A stretch of DNA of 64,000 nt from Vibrio ouci (GTDB taxonomy: Bacteria; Pseudomonadota; Gammaproteobacteria; Enterobacterales; Vibrionaceae). Shown piece by piece: positions 43,907 through 54,071 of this stretch (the first letter of the stretch is position 1; each line of letters starts with the position of its first letter). The position numbers and the translations under genes were made by a program. Under the pieces are notes generated by a model. It had not been told where the DNA came from, searched no databases, and saw only the letters and a program-made list of their open reading frames with translations. Where the stretch lies: NCBI RefSeq assembly GCF_004551525.1, contig NZ_SATR01000005.1:124001-188000 (forward strand). The letters run 5' to 3'.

Positions 43907-44458
43907 TTACTTCTTTTTAGGGGCAAGAACCATGATCATCTGACGACCTTCGATCTTCTTAGGGAAAGATTCCACTACTGCTAAATCAACAGTGTCTTCC
44001 TTAAGACGATTTAGAACGTCAACACCGATCTCTTGGTGTGCCATTTCTCGGCCACGGAAGCGAATTGTTACCTTCACTTTGTTGCCTTCTTCAAGGAAAC
44101 GCGTCAGGTTGCGTAGTTTTACCTGATAGTCTCCAATATCAGTTCCAGGACGGAATTTTACTTCCTTAATCTGAACCTGTTTTTGCTTCTTCTTCTGCTC
44201 TTTAGCAGACTTGCTCTTCTCAAAGAGGAATTTACCGTAGTCCATTACACGACATACTGGTGGCTCAGCGTTTGGACTGATTTCTACCAGATCCATTCCA
44301 GCTTCTTCAGCTGCTGCAACCGCTTCTTGAATAGAAACAACACCAACTGATTCACCATCAGCGCCAGTTAAACGAACTTCACGAACGCCACGAATTTCAC
44401 CGTTTAAACGATGAGCATTTTGTTTGGCCGGTACTTGGCCGCGTCTTCCGCCTTTAAT
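43907..44458 (-). CDS. infC: Translation initiation factor IF-3 (AUU start)
   Basis: The frame is traced back to an ATT codon at 44458-44456, preceded by GGAGG at 9 nt, giving 183 residues beginning IKGGRRG. AUU initiation is a conserved feature of infC that lets IF-3 repress its own translation by rejecting non-standard start codons. The N-domain ([19 protein letters not shown]) and C-domain ([19 protein letters not shown]) are both present. The thrS stop codon lies 3 nt upstream of the ATT. Confidence 0.96.
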   Translation of the reverse strand: MKGGRRGQVPAKQNAHRLNGEIRGVREVRLTGADGESVGVVSIQEAVAAAEEAGMDLVEISPNAEPPVCRVMDYGKFLFEKSKSAKEQKKKQKQVQIKEVKFRPGTDIGDYQVKLRNLTRFLEEGNKVKVTIRFRGREMAHQEIGVDVLNRLKEDTVDLAVVESFPKKIEGRQMIMVLAPKKK

Positions 44459-44461
44459 AGT

Positions 44462-46390
44462 TTATTCCTCCAGATTGAGCTTACGGCTTGAAATCTCGTC
44501 TTGGATGTATGAAATAAAGTCATCCACTTTAAACTTGCCGAGATCTTTGCCTTTACGAGTACGTACTGCAATTTCGCCAGCTTCCATTTCTTGGTCGCCA
44601 CAAACAAGCATAAACGGTACACGCTTCAAAGTGTGTTCGCGGATTTTAAAGCCAATCTTCTCATTTCTCAAGTCCGCTTTAGCTCTAATTCCACATTTTT
44701 GTAGTTTTTGTGCCACTTCCTGAACATAATCTGACTGTTTATCAGTAATGTTCATGATTACAGCCTGTTCTGGCGATAACCAAGTTGGGAAGAAGCCATA
44801 GTATTCTTCAATCAAAATACCAATGAAACGCTCTAGTGAACCTAGAATCGCACGGTGAATCATAACTGGCGTTTGACGCTCGTTATTTTCATCAACGTAG
44901 GTTGCACCTAGACGGCCTGGTAAGTTGAAATCCAGCTGTACTGTACCACATTGCCATGCACGATCTAAACAGTCATGAAGAGTAAATTCAATCTTCGGAC
45001 CGTAGAACGCACCTTCGCCTTCTTGAATTTCGTATGCGATATCCATCGTTTCAAGAGACTGCTTAAGCGCTTCTTCAGATTGATCCCAGATCTCATCTGA
45101 ACCAACACGCTTTTCAGGACGTGTAGACAGTTTAACAACGATGTTGTCGAAACCAAATGTTTGGTACGTATCGTACACCATCTTGATACAGCTAGTCACT
45201 TCTTCTTGAATCTGACTTTCAGTACAGAAGATGTGAGCATCATCTTGAGTGAAACCACGTACACGCATAATGCCGTGTAGTGCACCAGATGGCTCGTTAC
45301 GGTGACATGAACCAAACTCTGCCATACGCAGTGGTAGATCACGGTAAGATTTTAGACCTTGGTTAAAGATCTGTACGTGACCTGGACAGTTCATTGGCTT
45401 CAGCGCGTATTCACGGTTCTCTGAAGAAGTCGTAAACATTGCTTCTGCATACTTGTCCCAGTGACCAGAACGTTCCCAAAGAACGCGGTCCATAATAAGC
45501 GGACCTTTAACTTCTTGGTAGCCGTACTCTGTCAATTTTTCGCGAACAAATACTTCTAAGTCACGGAAAATAGACCAACCATTGTGATGCCAGAACACCA
45601 TACCCGGTGCTTCTTGCTGCATGTGGAATAGGTCTAGTTGCTTACCAATCTTACGGTGGTCACGCTTCGCCGCTTCTTCTAGGCGAGTTAGGTGTGCTTT
45701 AAGCGCTTTTTTGTCGTGGAATGCAGTACCGTAGATACGTTGAAGCATCTTGTTGTCACTGTTACCACGCCAATATGCACCTGCTACGTTCAGTAGCGTA
45801 AAGTGCTGACAGAAACCCATATGTGGTACGTGTGGACCACGACACATATCGATGTATTCTTCATGATGGTATAGGCCCGGACGATCATCACGAGAGACAT
45901 TTTCGTCCAAGATTTCCATCTTGTATGTTTCACCGCGAGCTTCAAATGCATCGCGTGCTTCCTGCCAGCTGACCTTTTTCTTGATCACTTGGTACTTAGT
46001 TTTCGCCAGCTCTTTCATACGCTTTTCAATCTTCTCAAGATCTTCTTGCGTTAGAGAGTGCTCTAAGTCGATATCGTAGTAGAAACCGTTATCGATAGTT
46101 GGACCGATCGCCATTTTCGCTTCAGGGTAAAGCTGCTTGATCGCGTGACCTAGCAGGTGAGCACATGAGTGACGAACGATTTCTAGACCATCTACTTCAT
46201 CTTTTACTGTGATGATTTCAAGGCTTGCATCTTGTTCAATAAGATCACATGCATCAACACGGTTGCCATCTACACGACCAGCGATGGTTGCTTTCGCAAG
46301 ACCAGGACCGATAGATTGAGCAACATCAAGAGTAGAAACTGGGTTGTCGAACTGACGCTGACTGCCGTCAGGAAGAGTAATAATAGGCAT
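44462..46390 (-). CDS. thrS: Threonyl-tRNA synthetase
   Basis: Starting at ATG 46390 (AAGGA box) gives 642 residues, the length of E. coli ThrRS. Order of domains: TGS ([14 protein letters not shown]), the second editing-domain zinc-like motif SCAHLLGHA and [14 protein letters not shown], class II core with motif 2 [19 protein letters not shown] and motif 3 [15 protein letters not shown], and the anticodon-binding domain ending EEISSRK-like. It charges tRNA-Thr and hydrolyses Ser-tRNA-Thr. A tRNA-Thr anticodon-like hairpin just upstream suggests self-repression of translation as in E. coli. Confidence 0.98.
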   Translation of the reverse strand: MPIITLPDGSQRQFDNPVSTLDVAQSIGPGLAKATIAGRVDGNRVDACDLIEQDASLEIITVKDEVDGLEIVRHSCAHLLGHAIKQLYPEAKMAIGPTIDNGFYYDIDLEHSLTQEDLEKIEKRMKELAKTKYQVIKKKVSWQEARDAFEARGETYKMEILDENVSRDDRPGLYHHEEYIDMCRGPHVPHMGFCQHFTLLNVAGAYWRGNSDNKMLQRIYGTAFHDKKALKAHLTRLEEAAKRDHRKIGKQLDLFHMQQEAPGMVFWHHNGWSIFRDLEVFVREKLTEYGYQEVKGPLIMDRVLWERSGHWDKYAEAMFTTSSENREYALKPMNCPGHVQIFNQGLKSYRDLPLRMAEFGSCHRNEPSGALHGIMRVRGFTQDDAHIFCTESQIQEEVTSCIKMVYDTYQTFGFDNIVVKLSTRPEKRVGSDEIWDQSEEALKQSLETMDIAYEIQEGEGAFYGPKIEFTLHDCLDRAWQCGTVQLDFNLPGRLGATYVDENNERQTPVMIHRAILGSLERFIGILIEEYYGFFPTWLSPEQAVIMNITDKQSDYVQEVAQKLQKCGIRAKADLRNEKIGFKIREHTLKRVPFMLVCGDQEMEAGEIAVRTRKGKDLGKFKVDDFISYIQDEISSRKLNLEE

Positions 46391-46409
46391 TAAAATATCC
46401 TTTACAGTG

Positions 46410-46430
46410 GTGTTGCACACCAAGCAACAC
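46410..46430 (-). promoter_or_regulatory. thrS translational operator, tRNA-Thr anticodon-like arm
   Basis: On the minus strand GTGTTGC-TTGGTGT-GCAACAC forms a 7-bp stem with a 7-nt loop, the geometry of an anticodon arm. The loop has U33 followed by GGU, the anticodon of tRNA-Thr(GGU). It lies 20 nt before the ATG and 8 nt before the AAGGA box. In E. coli, ThrRS binds such an operator hairpin and blocks the ribosome. Confidence 0.8.
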
Positions 46431-46601
46431 ATGCAATTTAAAACGAGTCTTTAATGAGAATTCAAAGATTAAAGACGAGAGTTCGTGTCCTTTTCTGCGC
46501 AAATACGGATGCACAACTCAGGAAAGAACGAGCATTGTAACGAAATAAAGCGAAATAACAATCGAAGTCACAGAAACCACGTAAAAAAGTTCACTTTTCG
46601 A

Positions 46602-48101
46602 TCAGTAGCTTCCATTCAGCCATTGATGAATCACGGCTCTCGCTTCCGGTATGACATCACTCGCGAGCAGGCCTATTTGGCCATATTGGTTTGCGAGCTT
46701 ATCAGCGGCCGCACTGTGAATCAGAGTTCCTACTTTCGCAGCATCAGATAACGATAGCCCTTGGGCAAGCATTGCCGCAATAATCCCGGTGAGAACATCA
46801 CCCATACCGCCAGTAGCCATGCCTGGGTTCCCTGCATTGCAGACATAAATATCATGACCATCGCAGATAAGGGTACCCGCACCTTTCAAGACGACGACAC
46901 CGCCATATTTACTCTGAAGATCGGTCACAGCTTGAAAACGGTTTTGCTCCACTTCAGCAACGCTGCAACCTAGTAGTCTCGCGGCTTCTCCCGGGTGCGG
47001 AGTGATCACTCTTTGTTGATCAACATAAGGCATGTTCGCAAGCATGTTCAGAGCATCAGCATCAAAGACTTTAGGTTTAGAGATCTCCTTGCAGGCAGAC
47101 ATTAGCGTTTGAGCCCAACTATCGGAGCCTAATCCTGGGCCAAATGCGATCACATCGGTTGCCTGAAGCGCTTCATTCAGCAAGGAGCTCTCCCCACTCC
47201 ATGAGCGAGTCATGACTTCAGGGCACCCGACTTGCAGAGCCAATGTCGAACTTTCATGACACAGAGTTCGAATTAGCCCCGCTCCCGTTCTGGCCGCTGC
47301 GCTGGCACATAGCCGAATTGCGCCAGAGTAACCTTCATTACCACCAATACAAAGTAGGCGCCCATGCTTACCTTTATGCGCCGTCGGGCATCTTTTCGGT
47401 AGCAAGTGCTTCACAAACTCGGGACTAAGCGATATAGCGGAGTAAGGGACAATCTGCCCAAACTCTTCATCCACTCCTAGCCCTGCAAAGTGTAGCTCGC
47501 CGACTACGCTTCGAGCATGTCCCGTCATCAGCCCTTGCTTGACACCGATGAAAGTCACCGTTGAATTCGCCGCCATGGCTGCGCCTAGTATCGACCCAGT
47601 ATCGCTACATAAACCTGAAGGGATATCTATCGACACCACAGGGAGGTTCGCTTCGTTGATCTTTTCAATGAACGCCTGCATCGGTTTACGAACATCGCCA
47701 CTTAAACCCGTCCCAAGTAATCCATCAACGATAAGCTCTGCATCTCCTGCATTAAAGCTATCTATCGAGCTAATCTCACCCCCACCGCTTAACCACTCTT
47801 GTTTGGCTTTTTTCGCATCACCCGATATTTTGGCTTCATCCCCATAAAGATACAGCTGCACATCTAGGCCATCTTTCTGCGCCAGCTTTGCCACAACAAA
47901 GCCGTCTCCACCATTGTTGCCACAACCGCACAAGATGGAGAGGTGTTTGATGTCAGGGTATTGATTGCGAGTATGCTGGTAGACAGCCTTTCCAGCGCGT
48001 TGCATTAGGGTATACATTCCGACGCCTGCTTGCTGCGCAGACAATTGCTCACCCTGCTTAACTTGCTGAGCGGTATATAAGCGAGTAGGTAGTCGTTCCA
48101 T
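46602..48101 (-). CDS. nnr: Bifunctional NAD(P)HX epimerase/dehydratase
   Basis: The 499-residue protein repairs hydrated NAD(P)H. The N-terminal epimerase domain (YjeF_N, about 1-210) has CGCGNNGGDGFVVA, and the C-terminal ADP-dependent dehydratase domain (carbohydrate-kinase-like) has KGKHGRLLCIGGNEGYSGA, the FGPGLG segment, the HPGEAARLL block and NAGNPGMATGGMGDVLTG near the end. In enterics nnr sits with tsaE-amiB; here it is alone, 211 bp upstream of thrS and in the same direction. Confidence 0.94.
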   Translation of the reverse strand: MERLPTRLYTAQQVKQGEQLSAQQAGVGMYTLMQRAGKAVYQHTRNQYPDIKHLSILCGCGNNGGDGFVVAKLAQKDGLDVQLYLYGDEAKISGDAKKAKQEWLSGGGEISSIDSFNAGDAELIVDGLLGTGLSGDVRKPMQAFIEKINEANLPVVSIDIPSGLCSDTGSILGAAMAANSTVTFIGVKQGLMTGHARSVVGELHFAGLGVDEEFGQIVPYSAISLSPEFVKHLLPKRCPTAHKGKHGRLLCIGGNEGYSGAIRLCASAAARTGAGLIRTLCHESSTLALQVGCPEVMTRSWSGESSLLNEALQATDVIAFGPGLGSDSWAQTLMSACKEISKPKVFDADALNMLANMPYVDQQRVITPHPGEAARLLGCSVAEVEQNRFQAVTDLQSKYGGVVVLKGAGTLICDGHDIYVCNAGNPGMATGGMGDVLTGIIAAMLAQGLSLSDAAKVGTLIHSAAADKLANQYGQIGLLASDVIPEARAVIHQWLNGSY

Positions 48102-48143
48102 CTAGGTACACTTTTGTAGGGGTTGCTTACAGCATATACAACA

Positions 48144-48163
48144 ACGCCAAGGATTACCTTGGC
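48144..48163 (-). terminator. Possible terminator after the PAS gene
   Basis: CGCCAAGG and CCTTGGCG form an 8-bp stem with a 4-nt loop 13 bp after the PAS gene stop. The T tract that follows on the minus strand (TTGTTGTAT) is interrupted, so efficiency is uncertain. Confidence 0.6.
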
Positions 48164-48175
48164 GCTGATTACAAT

Positions 48176-48613
48176 TTATTGCTGTTTGGACACGAGAGCT
48201 TCTGCGGTGGCGTCTTGAATCGATAAAAACAACGAGCGAATTTCACCTGTTGGAGTGCGCATAGGATTCAAGGTGATGTTTTGGTACATGAAATCAGCTT
48301 GTTGCGTTACCGGGCGAACGTTACGGCACTTAAACAGATAAGGTCGTTGTTGCCAGGTGATGAAACTACGACAACCTAAGTCATAAACCGGTTTGGTCTT
48401 AAGCTTAAACCACTCCTGAGGTATTTCAGGGAAGAGTTCAAATAAGGATTTGCCTATCGCATCATGCGCCTGTATGCCGCTATGGTGAGTCATAAAGCCG
48501 TTCCACACTTGGACGTTGTGGTCTCTATCAAGCACAACTAACCCCAGGTCGACGTTTTGCACCATATCGACCATCCAATGGAACTGCTCAAATTCAGCTG
48601 GAAGATTTAACAT
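48176..48613 (-). CDS. Free-standing PAS domain protein
   Basis: The 145-residue protein is essentially one PAS domain: DLGLVVLDRDHNVQVWNGFMTHHSG (strands A-B), GKSLFELFPEI, and PFAC-like FKCRNVRPVTQ to the closing EIRSLFLSIQDATAE strand. It has no output domain, so it should act by contact with another protein. Its ATG shares one base with the stop of the CheC-domain response regulator (TAATG), showing translational coupling and a likely joint function as a sensor-regulator pair. Confidence 0.82.
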   Translation of the reverse strand: MLNLPAEFEQFHWMVDMVQNVDLGLVVLDRDHNVQVWNGFMTHHSGIQAHDAIGKSLFELFPEIPQEWFKLKTKPVYDLGCRSFITWQQRPYLFKCRNVRPVTQQADFMYQNITLNPMRTPTGEIRSLFLSIQDATAEALVSKQQ

Positions 48614-49617
48614 TAAAAGTCCTCCATTAAGTAAGCCAACTTGTTATCAAGCAGCGGCAGCGATTCGTCGACAAACATAAATAACAGGTCACAACGAATA
48701 GAGGTTCCATCGATGTTGTAACTGACCTCAAATGTCATGGTCTTTTTAAAAGAACCGGACGTCGATGAGATAACAGAATCAATTGATATATGTTGACCGA
48801 GTAGTACTGGAGAGCTTTGGAAGAATCGCACCTCTGCTTGTTTACCAAGGCCGTTAAGGAATGCACCAACCAAAATGTTGGAAACGTCCATTAGCAGTTC
48901 CAACTCTTCCAGCTCTTCGCTGTCCGCCGGCACCTTCATCAGTTTTTGAAGGTCAGAGACACTGGAATCACTGAGTAAGACCAAAGCCTCACCAGCAATG
49001 CCTTCACCGCTGAACCCCTGACAAACGCCGGATACCTGATCATTTTCAGCCAGATCTCGAAGCGCCATGTGAAGTTCACTTACTTCAAATATATTGACGT
49101 TGGGCAGCGGTAAGTGAACAAATACATCAAAATGTCGCGCAAGCGCATCAGCAGCCTGACCAATAGCGACGTTCGCCACTTCCATGTAGATATCACGTCG
49201 ACGAAGGATCGGCAGGTCGATAGCAACAGGGGTAATGATTTGTGGCTGAGTGACAGGCTCCACCAGCTCCTTAAGAACACTGTTAAGGATATTTTTATCA
49301 ATCGGCTTTTGTACAAATGCCTTAGCCCCGAGAGCCATTACGCGCTCTTTCGCTTTCGGCTGAATATCACCGGATACAACCACAACTGGGATGTCGATAT
49401 CCCGATTAGCGATCTCCTCTAAAGTACCAAAGCCATCAAGTTCAGGCATGGTCAAGTCAAGGAACATCAGCTTGAATTCATTTTTTTCTAACTGTTCCAG
49501 AGCATCTAAACCGTGGACAGCGAAGGTAATATCAGCATTTAACGAAGCAGGCAATGAGCGAGCCATTTGCTTTCTCGCTAAAGCGGAGTCATCGCATATA
49601 AGGACGGGAAAAGTCAT
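48613..49617 (-). CDS. Response regulator with CheC-like phosphatase domain
   Basis: From ATG 49617 the protein has 334 residues. Residues 1-120 are a receiver (CDDSALARKQ, phospho-acceptor D54 in FLDLTMPELDG, K in FVQKPI). Residues 140-334 form a CheC/CheX-like domain with the ExxN-type helices in RRDIYMEVANVAIGQ and ELELLMDVSNILVGAFLNGLG. CheC-type domains dephosphorylate CheY-P, so this protein may be a switchable phosphatase of a chemotaxis or stressosome-linked receiver. It is coupled to the downstream PAS gene and follows the stressosome genes after a 178-bp gap. Confidence 0.88.
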   Translation of the reverse strand: MTFPVLICDDSALARKQMARSLPASLNADITFAVHGLDALEQLEKNEFKLMFLDLTMPELDGFGTLEEIANRDIDIPVVVVSGDIQPKAKERVMALGAKAFVQKPIDKNILNSVLKELVEPVTQPQIITPVAIDLPILRRRDIYMEVANVAIGQAADALARHFDVFVHLPLPNVNIFEVSELHMALRDLAENDQVSGVCQGFSGEGIAGEALVLLSDSSVSDLQKLMKVPADSEELEELELLMDVSNILVGAFLNGLGKQAEVRFFQSSPVLLGQHISIDSVISSTSGSFKKTMTFEVSYNIDGTSIRCDLLFMFVDESLPLLDNKLAYLMEDF

Positions 49618-49795
49618 GCGTACACCTACTCCTTTTTGGGTTGTAGTAATAATCACAGTGTAGCAGACCACTGAGATGCCAAATACCGCATTTTGATGCT
49701 TTATTCGCCAGTCAGTCACTAAAAAACCGTTTAAGGACAAATAATTGTCGGCCGATGCACTTACTGCTAATTCAAATCATCGCATAGCAACAAGG

Positions 49796-50926
49796 TTACT
49801 CGTCCCCGCTGGCTTTCAAATCAAATGAATCACTATCAAAGCCTTCATCCCGAAAAGTCGAGGCCACCGTTCTGAACTCATCTTCAACGGCAAGAAAGAT
49901 ATCGACAAGCAAAGGTTCGAAGTGGACGCCAGAACCTTCTTTAATGATTTGCATGGCTTTCTCATGGGGGAAAGCCGGTTTATATACTCGCTCTGAGATC
50001 AGGGCATCGTAAACGTCTGCAATCGCCATCAGTCGGGCACTTAACGGGATATCGTAGCCAGACAATCCTTCAGGATAACCGCTGCCATCCCACTTTTCCT
50101 GATGGCTATAGGCAATCTCAATCGCGAAAGTTAGAAAATCGCACTCAAAATCAATCGATGATTCAACATTGCGCAACACTTCCCGACCGATTGAAGTATG
50201 GCTTTTCATAATGGCAAACTCGTCATCCGTTAGCTTGTCTGGTTTGAGTAGGATACTGTCGGAAATCCCTACCTTGCCTATGTCGTGAAGCGGCGCCGAC
50301 TTAAAAAGCAGCTCGATCGATTCTGGAGATAACTGATCTTGGTAATGCCCTTTGCTAACCAACTCTTCAGCTAATATACGAACATAGTTTTGGGTACGGC
50401 GAATATGATTACCGGTTTCGTTATCTCTGGTTTCAGCCAGCGACGCCATGGCTTGAATGGTTGCGTCCTGAAGGGCTTCTAACTCATGGGTGCGCTCTTT
50501 AACTCGATCTTCAAGTATCTCATTTTGATGGGATAACTCATCCATTGCGCCACGCAGTTTCAAATGAGTGCTAATTCTTGACAGCAAGATTGGTGGGCTA
50601 ATCGGCTTGAGTATGTAATCGACCGCACCCACCTCAAAACCACGCTGTTCATCTTCTATCTGCGTTTTAGCGGTTAAGAAGATAACCGGAATGAAAGCGG
50701 TATCAGAGTTATCTTTCAAGCGCAGGCATACCTCATAGCCGTCCATTTCCGGCATCATAATATCAAGCAGAATGATGTCCGGAAGTTTAGACTCAGCAAG
50801 AGATAAGGCTTGATCACCATTAGTAGCAACCAGAACCTTATAGTTATTTTTTAGCAGACCACTTAATAGCACTCTATTTTCCGCAATATCATCTACAACT
50901 AGTACTGTGGGAGTCAATTCATCCAT
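49796..50926 (-). CDS. Response regulator with HD-GYP c-di-GMP phosphodiesterase domain
   Basis: Starting at ATG 50926 behind GGAGG gives 376 residues. The receiver has D55 in LLDIMMPEMDG; a coiled coil (about 128-160) leads to the HD-GYP domain with H214-D215 in LHDIGKVGI, HTSIG, HQEKWDGSGYP (H275; GYP at 283-285) and IADVYDAL. These are the metal and substrate residues of active phosphodiesterases. The start codon overlaps the end of the hybrid kinase gene by 8 bp, so it is the probable phosphorelay output of the stressosome operon. Confidence 0.92.
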   Translation of the reverse strand: MDELTPTVLVVDDIAENRVLLSGLLKNNYKVLVATNGDQALSLAESKLPDIILLDIMMPEMDGYEVCLRLKDNSDTAFIPVIFLTAKTQIEDEQRGFEVGAVDYILKPISPPILLSRISTHLKLRGAMDELSHQNEILEDRVKERTHELEALQDATIQAMASLAETRDNETGNHIRRTQNYVRILAEELVSKGHYQDQLSPESIELLFKSAPLHDIGKVGISDSILLKPDKLTDDEFAIMKSHTSIGREVLRNVESSIDFECDFLTFAIEIAYSHQEKWDGSGYPEGLSGYDIPLSARLMAIADVYDALISERVYKPAFPHEKAMQIIKEGSGVHFEPLLVDIFLAVEDEFRTVASTFRDEGFDSDSFDLKASGDE

Positions 50927-53900
50927 TTGTTCCTCCAAACATCTTTTCCGAGTCAATAGGATAAATGCTGGTTGCCCGCCTCAACGCTATGCTTGCAGAA
51001 CGAAAGTCGCAATCACCGACGTGACGGCAACAGACTTCAAAAGCATCTGGCTTAAGAAAAGTATTGAAGCGGGGATAATGCTCTTCAAGAAACTCTATTG
51101 CACTTGCATCAAATTCATTCAGTAACATGTCAAATTGCAATATCAGCGCGATACTCTCGTCATCCAGATTGCTTTGGACTTCTGAAGGGTAATCCCTGCC
51201 TAGACCGTCGCACACCTGTTGAAAGAACGAGTCGATATAGTCTGATAGCTCTTGTTTGATTGGCTCAATAGCCGTTCGCTGCTCAGAATTGTTAAGTTGA
51301 TGCTCAAGTCTGACAGAAATATCAAACAATCGAATCATCCCCAAATTCGCTGCTGAACCTTTAAGGGCATGAGTAATCGAAAATGCATAGTCGTAATCTT
51401 GTTTGTCCAACGCGATATCGAGTCTGCGAATAAAGTCGTATTCTTTGTCGATGAACTGAGAGAGCAGCCTATGGTAGAGGGCTTCATTGTCCGCGACTCT
51501 TAACATACCGTTTTTGACATCGAGAGATTCAACGTGCTCCAGTGTGTTAATCTTCTGGTTACCGTCATCATTACTGCTCTCAGGGATTTCCGGTTCGATT
51601 TGTTCCGTCGCTTCATAGTCTGAGCAGCAACGCTTGATGGTACTAAACAAAACTTCTGGATCGATGGGTTTGGAGACATGATCATTCATACCAATCGATA
51701 AACAACGTTCGCGTTCTTCAACCATCGCATGTGCAGTCATTGCAACTAAAGGAATCTCGTCAAAGCGACTATCGGCGCGGATTCGCGTCCCCGCTTCATA
51801 ACCATCCATAACAGGCATTTGTAAGTCCATAAAGATGATTTCGAAACTGGCGCTACCTTGTTGGTAAGTGCTCTCCAGTTTATCTAGTGCCTCCTGACCA
51901 TTATTGGCGACCGTTACCTTGATTCCTTTTTCTTTCATTAGCTCAACCGCTATCTGCTGATTGATTTCGTTATCTTCAACTAATAAAACCCGTAAACCAC
52001 TTAGCGAGCTATCTTTGCTGCGTTTTTCTGAATCGCTATTTTTATCTTTATCAAGCTTGGGACCAAACAGGTCCATCAGCGAATCAAACAAGTAGGACTG
52101 GCCAACAGGCTTGGACAAAAAGCCCGATACATCTAAGTCATCGAGATCCAATGAGATGTCTTCTTTATCATAAGCGGTAACAATGACAACTTTAGGCTGA
52201 GCATCATCTGGCAGCGTTTGGCGGATTTTCTGTGTCGCTTCAATACCACTCATCCCCGGCATCCTCCAATCCATAAACACCAGATTATATGGCTGTTTCT
52301 CGGCACAAGCCTGCTTTAGTTGCGCAATAGCTTGCTCACCGCTAGAGACTATGCTTGGCGCTTGTGGCAACACATCCAATAAGTCTTCCATCACTAACAA
52401 GGCGTGCTCATTATCATCGACTACCATGGCTTTTACATCATTGAGCGTGTGAGGAACGACCTGAGATTTAGCGTTGTCACCCTCAACAAAACCACTGAAA
52501 AGGCTAAATGTAAACTCACTCCCCTCACCCAGAGAGCTTTCCACTCGGATAGAGCCCCCCATTAACTCAACTAAACGCCGACAGATAGATAAACCTAATC
52601 CGGTCCCTCCATAACGACGAGTGGTGCTACCATCAGCTTGGGTAAATGCACCAAATAATTTTTCCGATTGCTCCAGGCTCATGCCAATCCCAGTATCCTG
52701 AATAGAGAAATCCAGTTCGACCATTTCGTCTGAATTAGATTTTTTTGTTACATGAACAGTAATTTCGCCTTGCTCAGTAAACTTCACTGCATTATTGACT
52801 AAATTAATGATGATTTGCCCCAAACGCAGTGGGTCGCCATTTAGTAACCTAGGTACATCGCGATCTACTTGGAAAATTAACTCTAATCCTTTTTCAAACG
52901 CCTTCTGCCCGGTCACCATGGAGACGTTATGCAGCACATCGTCGAGATGAAACTCTATGGTTTCAATCGATAATTTCCCCGCTTCAATTTTGCTGAAATC
53001 CAGAATGTCATTGATGATGCCAAGCAGTAGCGAGGCAGAGTTATGTATCTTCGAAATGTAATCGCGTTGTTTTGTGGTGAGCTCAGTTTTGAGTGCCAGA
53101 TGCGACATACCGATGATGGCATTCATCGGAGTTCGAATCTCGTGGCTCATGTTGGCCAGAAACATCGACTTCACTTCGACGGCCTCTTCAGCCTTCGAAC
53201 GCGCTCTAGTCATCTCATCTTCGACCGCTTTACGGGTGGTCACATCGCGTAGGAACATCGCGGCTCGACACTCACCGTCGAAGAGAAAAATCGTGATGCC
53301 GAGATCAATCGGAATCATTTGCCTGTTAGACGTATAAGTTTCCACTTCAAAGAACCCACCGTTCACTTTGCTCTGATCTTCAAAATGCAGTTCACCAGTT
53401 AATATGTCTTTTAGCTCTTCAGGCAGTTCGATACGTAATAGCTCACAAACATTGCTTCCCTCAACGTCTTCAAACCGATAGCCGTAAGTTTGCTCCGCGG
53501 TCTTATTCCATAAAATGATACGCTGTTTGCTATCGATGATCGCCACACTCGATGGGGCCCCTTCGATGATGGTACTTGAGAGAGTTTTGCTGGCTTGCAA
53601 ATCCCTTGTTCTAAGCTCAATTTCCTGTTCGAGCCCCTCTTGATGCTGGGCGAGTTGTTGATTCGTTTTTGTCAGCTCTTCCATCAGCTCATCACGGGAC
53701 TTCTCACTCAAAACCTCTGCCAGCCGAGTCTGCACAGAAGAGGTCATAGGTACCAACGAATCAATTTTCCACATCAGGCCATTGCTAATTCGCGAAAGGT
53801 GCAGAAGTGGGACCGATACCTCAGGAATAGACTTTTCGGAGTCTTGATATGTCCAGGTCATCGTTATACCATCTGATAACACTGTCGCCTCTACAATGAC

Positions 53901-54071
53901 GGGCCCATCATCGATAAACGTGTGTAACATTATTTCGCCACTCAGGACGAGCAACTGGTCTCTTGCCTGAAAGCTATAACCTAAAACTTCGAGCGCTGAC
54001 GCTAACTTACGCCGCAGTCCAATTTTTGCGACGTGACTGTTATCGAGAGAGTGTGTATACGAATTATTCAT
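50919..54071 (-). CDS. Hybrid sensor histidine kinase with two receivers and HPt
   Basis: The 1050-residue cytoplasmic kinase has: an N-terminal region of about 120 residues not recognised, a coiled coil (120-160), a PAS domain (about 165-285, IIEGAPSSVAIIDSKQRIILWNK), HisKA with H310 in NMSHEIRTPMNA, HATPase (about 420-540, NLVNNAVKF, DTGIGM, GGTGLGLS), receiver 1 with D601 (FMDWRMPGM), receiver 2 with D749 (FMDLQMPVM) and a C-terminal HPt with H901 (THALKGSAANLG). It lacks membrane segments, fitting activation by the adjacent cytoplasmic stressosome. It overlaps rsbX by 8 bp and the HD-GYP gene by 8 bp. This position matches the D1 kinase of V. vulnificus stressosome loci. Confidence 0.92.
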   Translation of the reverse strand: MNNSYTHSLDNSHVAKIGLRRKLASALEVLGYSFQARDQLLVLSGEIMLHTFIDDGPVIVEATVLSDGITMTWTYQDSEKSIPEVSVPLLHLSRISNGLMWKIDSLVPMTSSVQTRLAEVLSEKSRDELMEELTKTNQQLAQHQEGLEQEIELRTRDLQASKTLSSTIIEGAPSSVAIIDSKQRIILWNKTAEQTYGYRFEDVEGSNVCELLRIELPEELKDILTGELHFEDQSKVNGGFFEVETYTSNRQMIPIDLGITIFLFDGECRAAMFLRDVTTRKAVEDEMTRARSKAEEAVEVKSMFLANMSHEIRTPMNAIIGMSHLALKTELTTKQRDYISKIHNSASLLLGIINDILDFSKIEAGKLSIETIEFHLDDVLHNVSMVTGQKAFEKGLELIFQVDRDVPRLLNGDPLRLGQIIINLVNNAVKFTEQGEITVHVTKKSNSDEMVELDFSIQDTGIGMSLEQSEKLFGAFTQADGSTTRRYGGTGLGLSICRRLVELMGGSIRVESSLGEGSEFTFSLFSGFVEGDNAKSQVVPHTLNDVKAMVVDDNEHALLVMEDLLDVLPQAPSIVSSGEQAIAQLKQACAEKQPYNLVFMDWRMPGMSGIEATQKIRQTLPDDAQPKVVIVTAYDKEDISLDLDDLDVSGFLSKPVGQSYLFDSLMDLFGPKLDKDKNSDSEKRSKDSSLSGLRVLLVEDNEINQQIAVELMKEKGIKVTVANNGQEALDKLESTYQQGSASFEIIFMDLQMPVMDGYEAGTRIRADSRFDEIPLVAMTAHAMVEERERCLSIGMNDHVSKPIDPEVLFSTIKRCCSDYEATEQIEPEIPESSNDDGNQKINTLEHVESLDVKNGMLRVADNEALYHRLLSQFIDKEYDFIRRLDIALDKQDYDYAFSITHALKGSAANLGMIRLFDISVRLEHQLNNSEQRTAIEPIKQELSDYIDSFFQQVCDGLGRDYPSEVQSNLDDESIALILQFDMLLNEFDASAIEFLEEHYPRFNTFLKPDAFEVCCRHVGDCDFRSASIALRRATSIYPIDSEKMFGGTNG

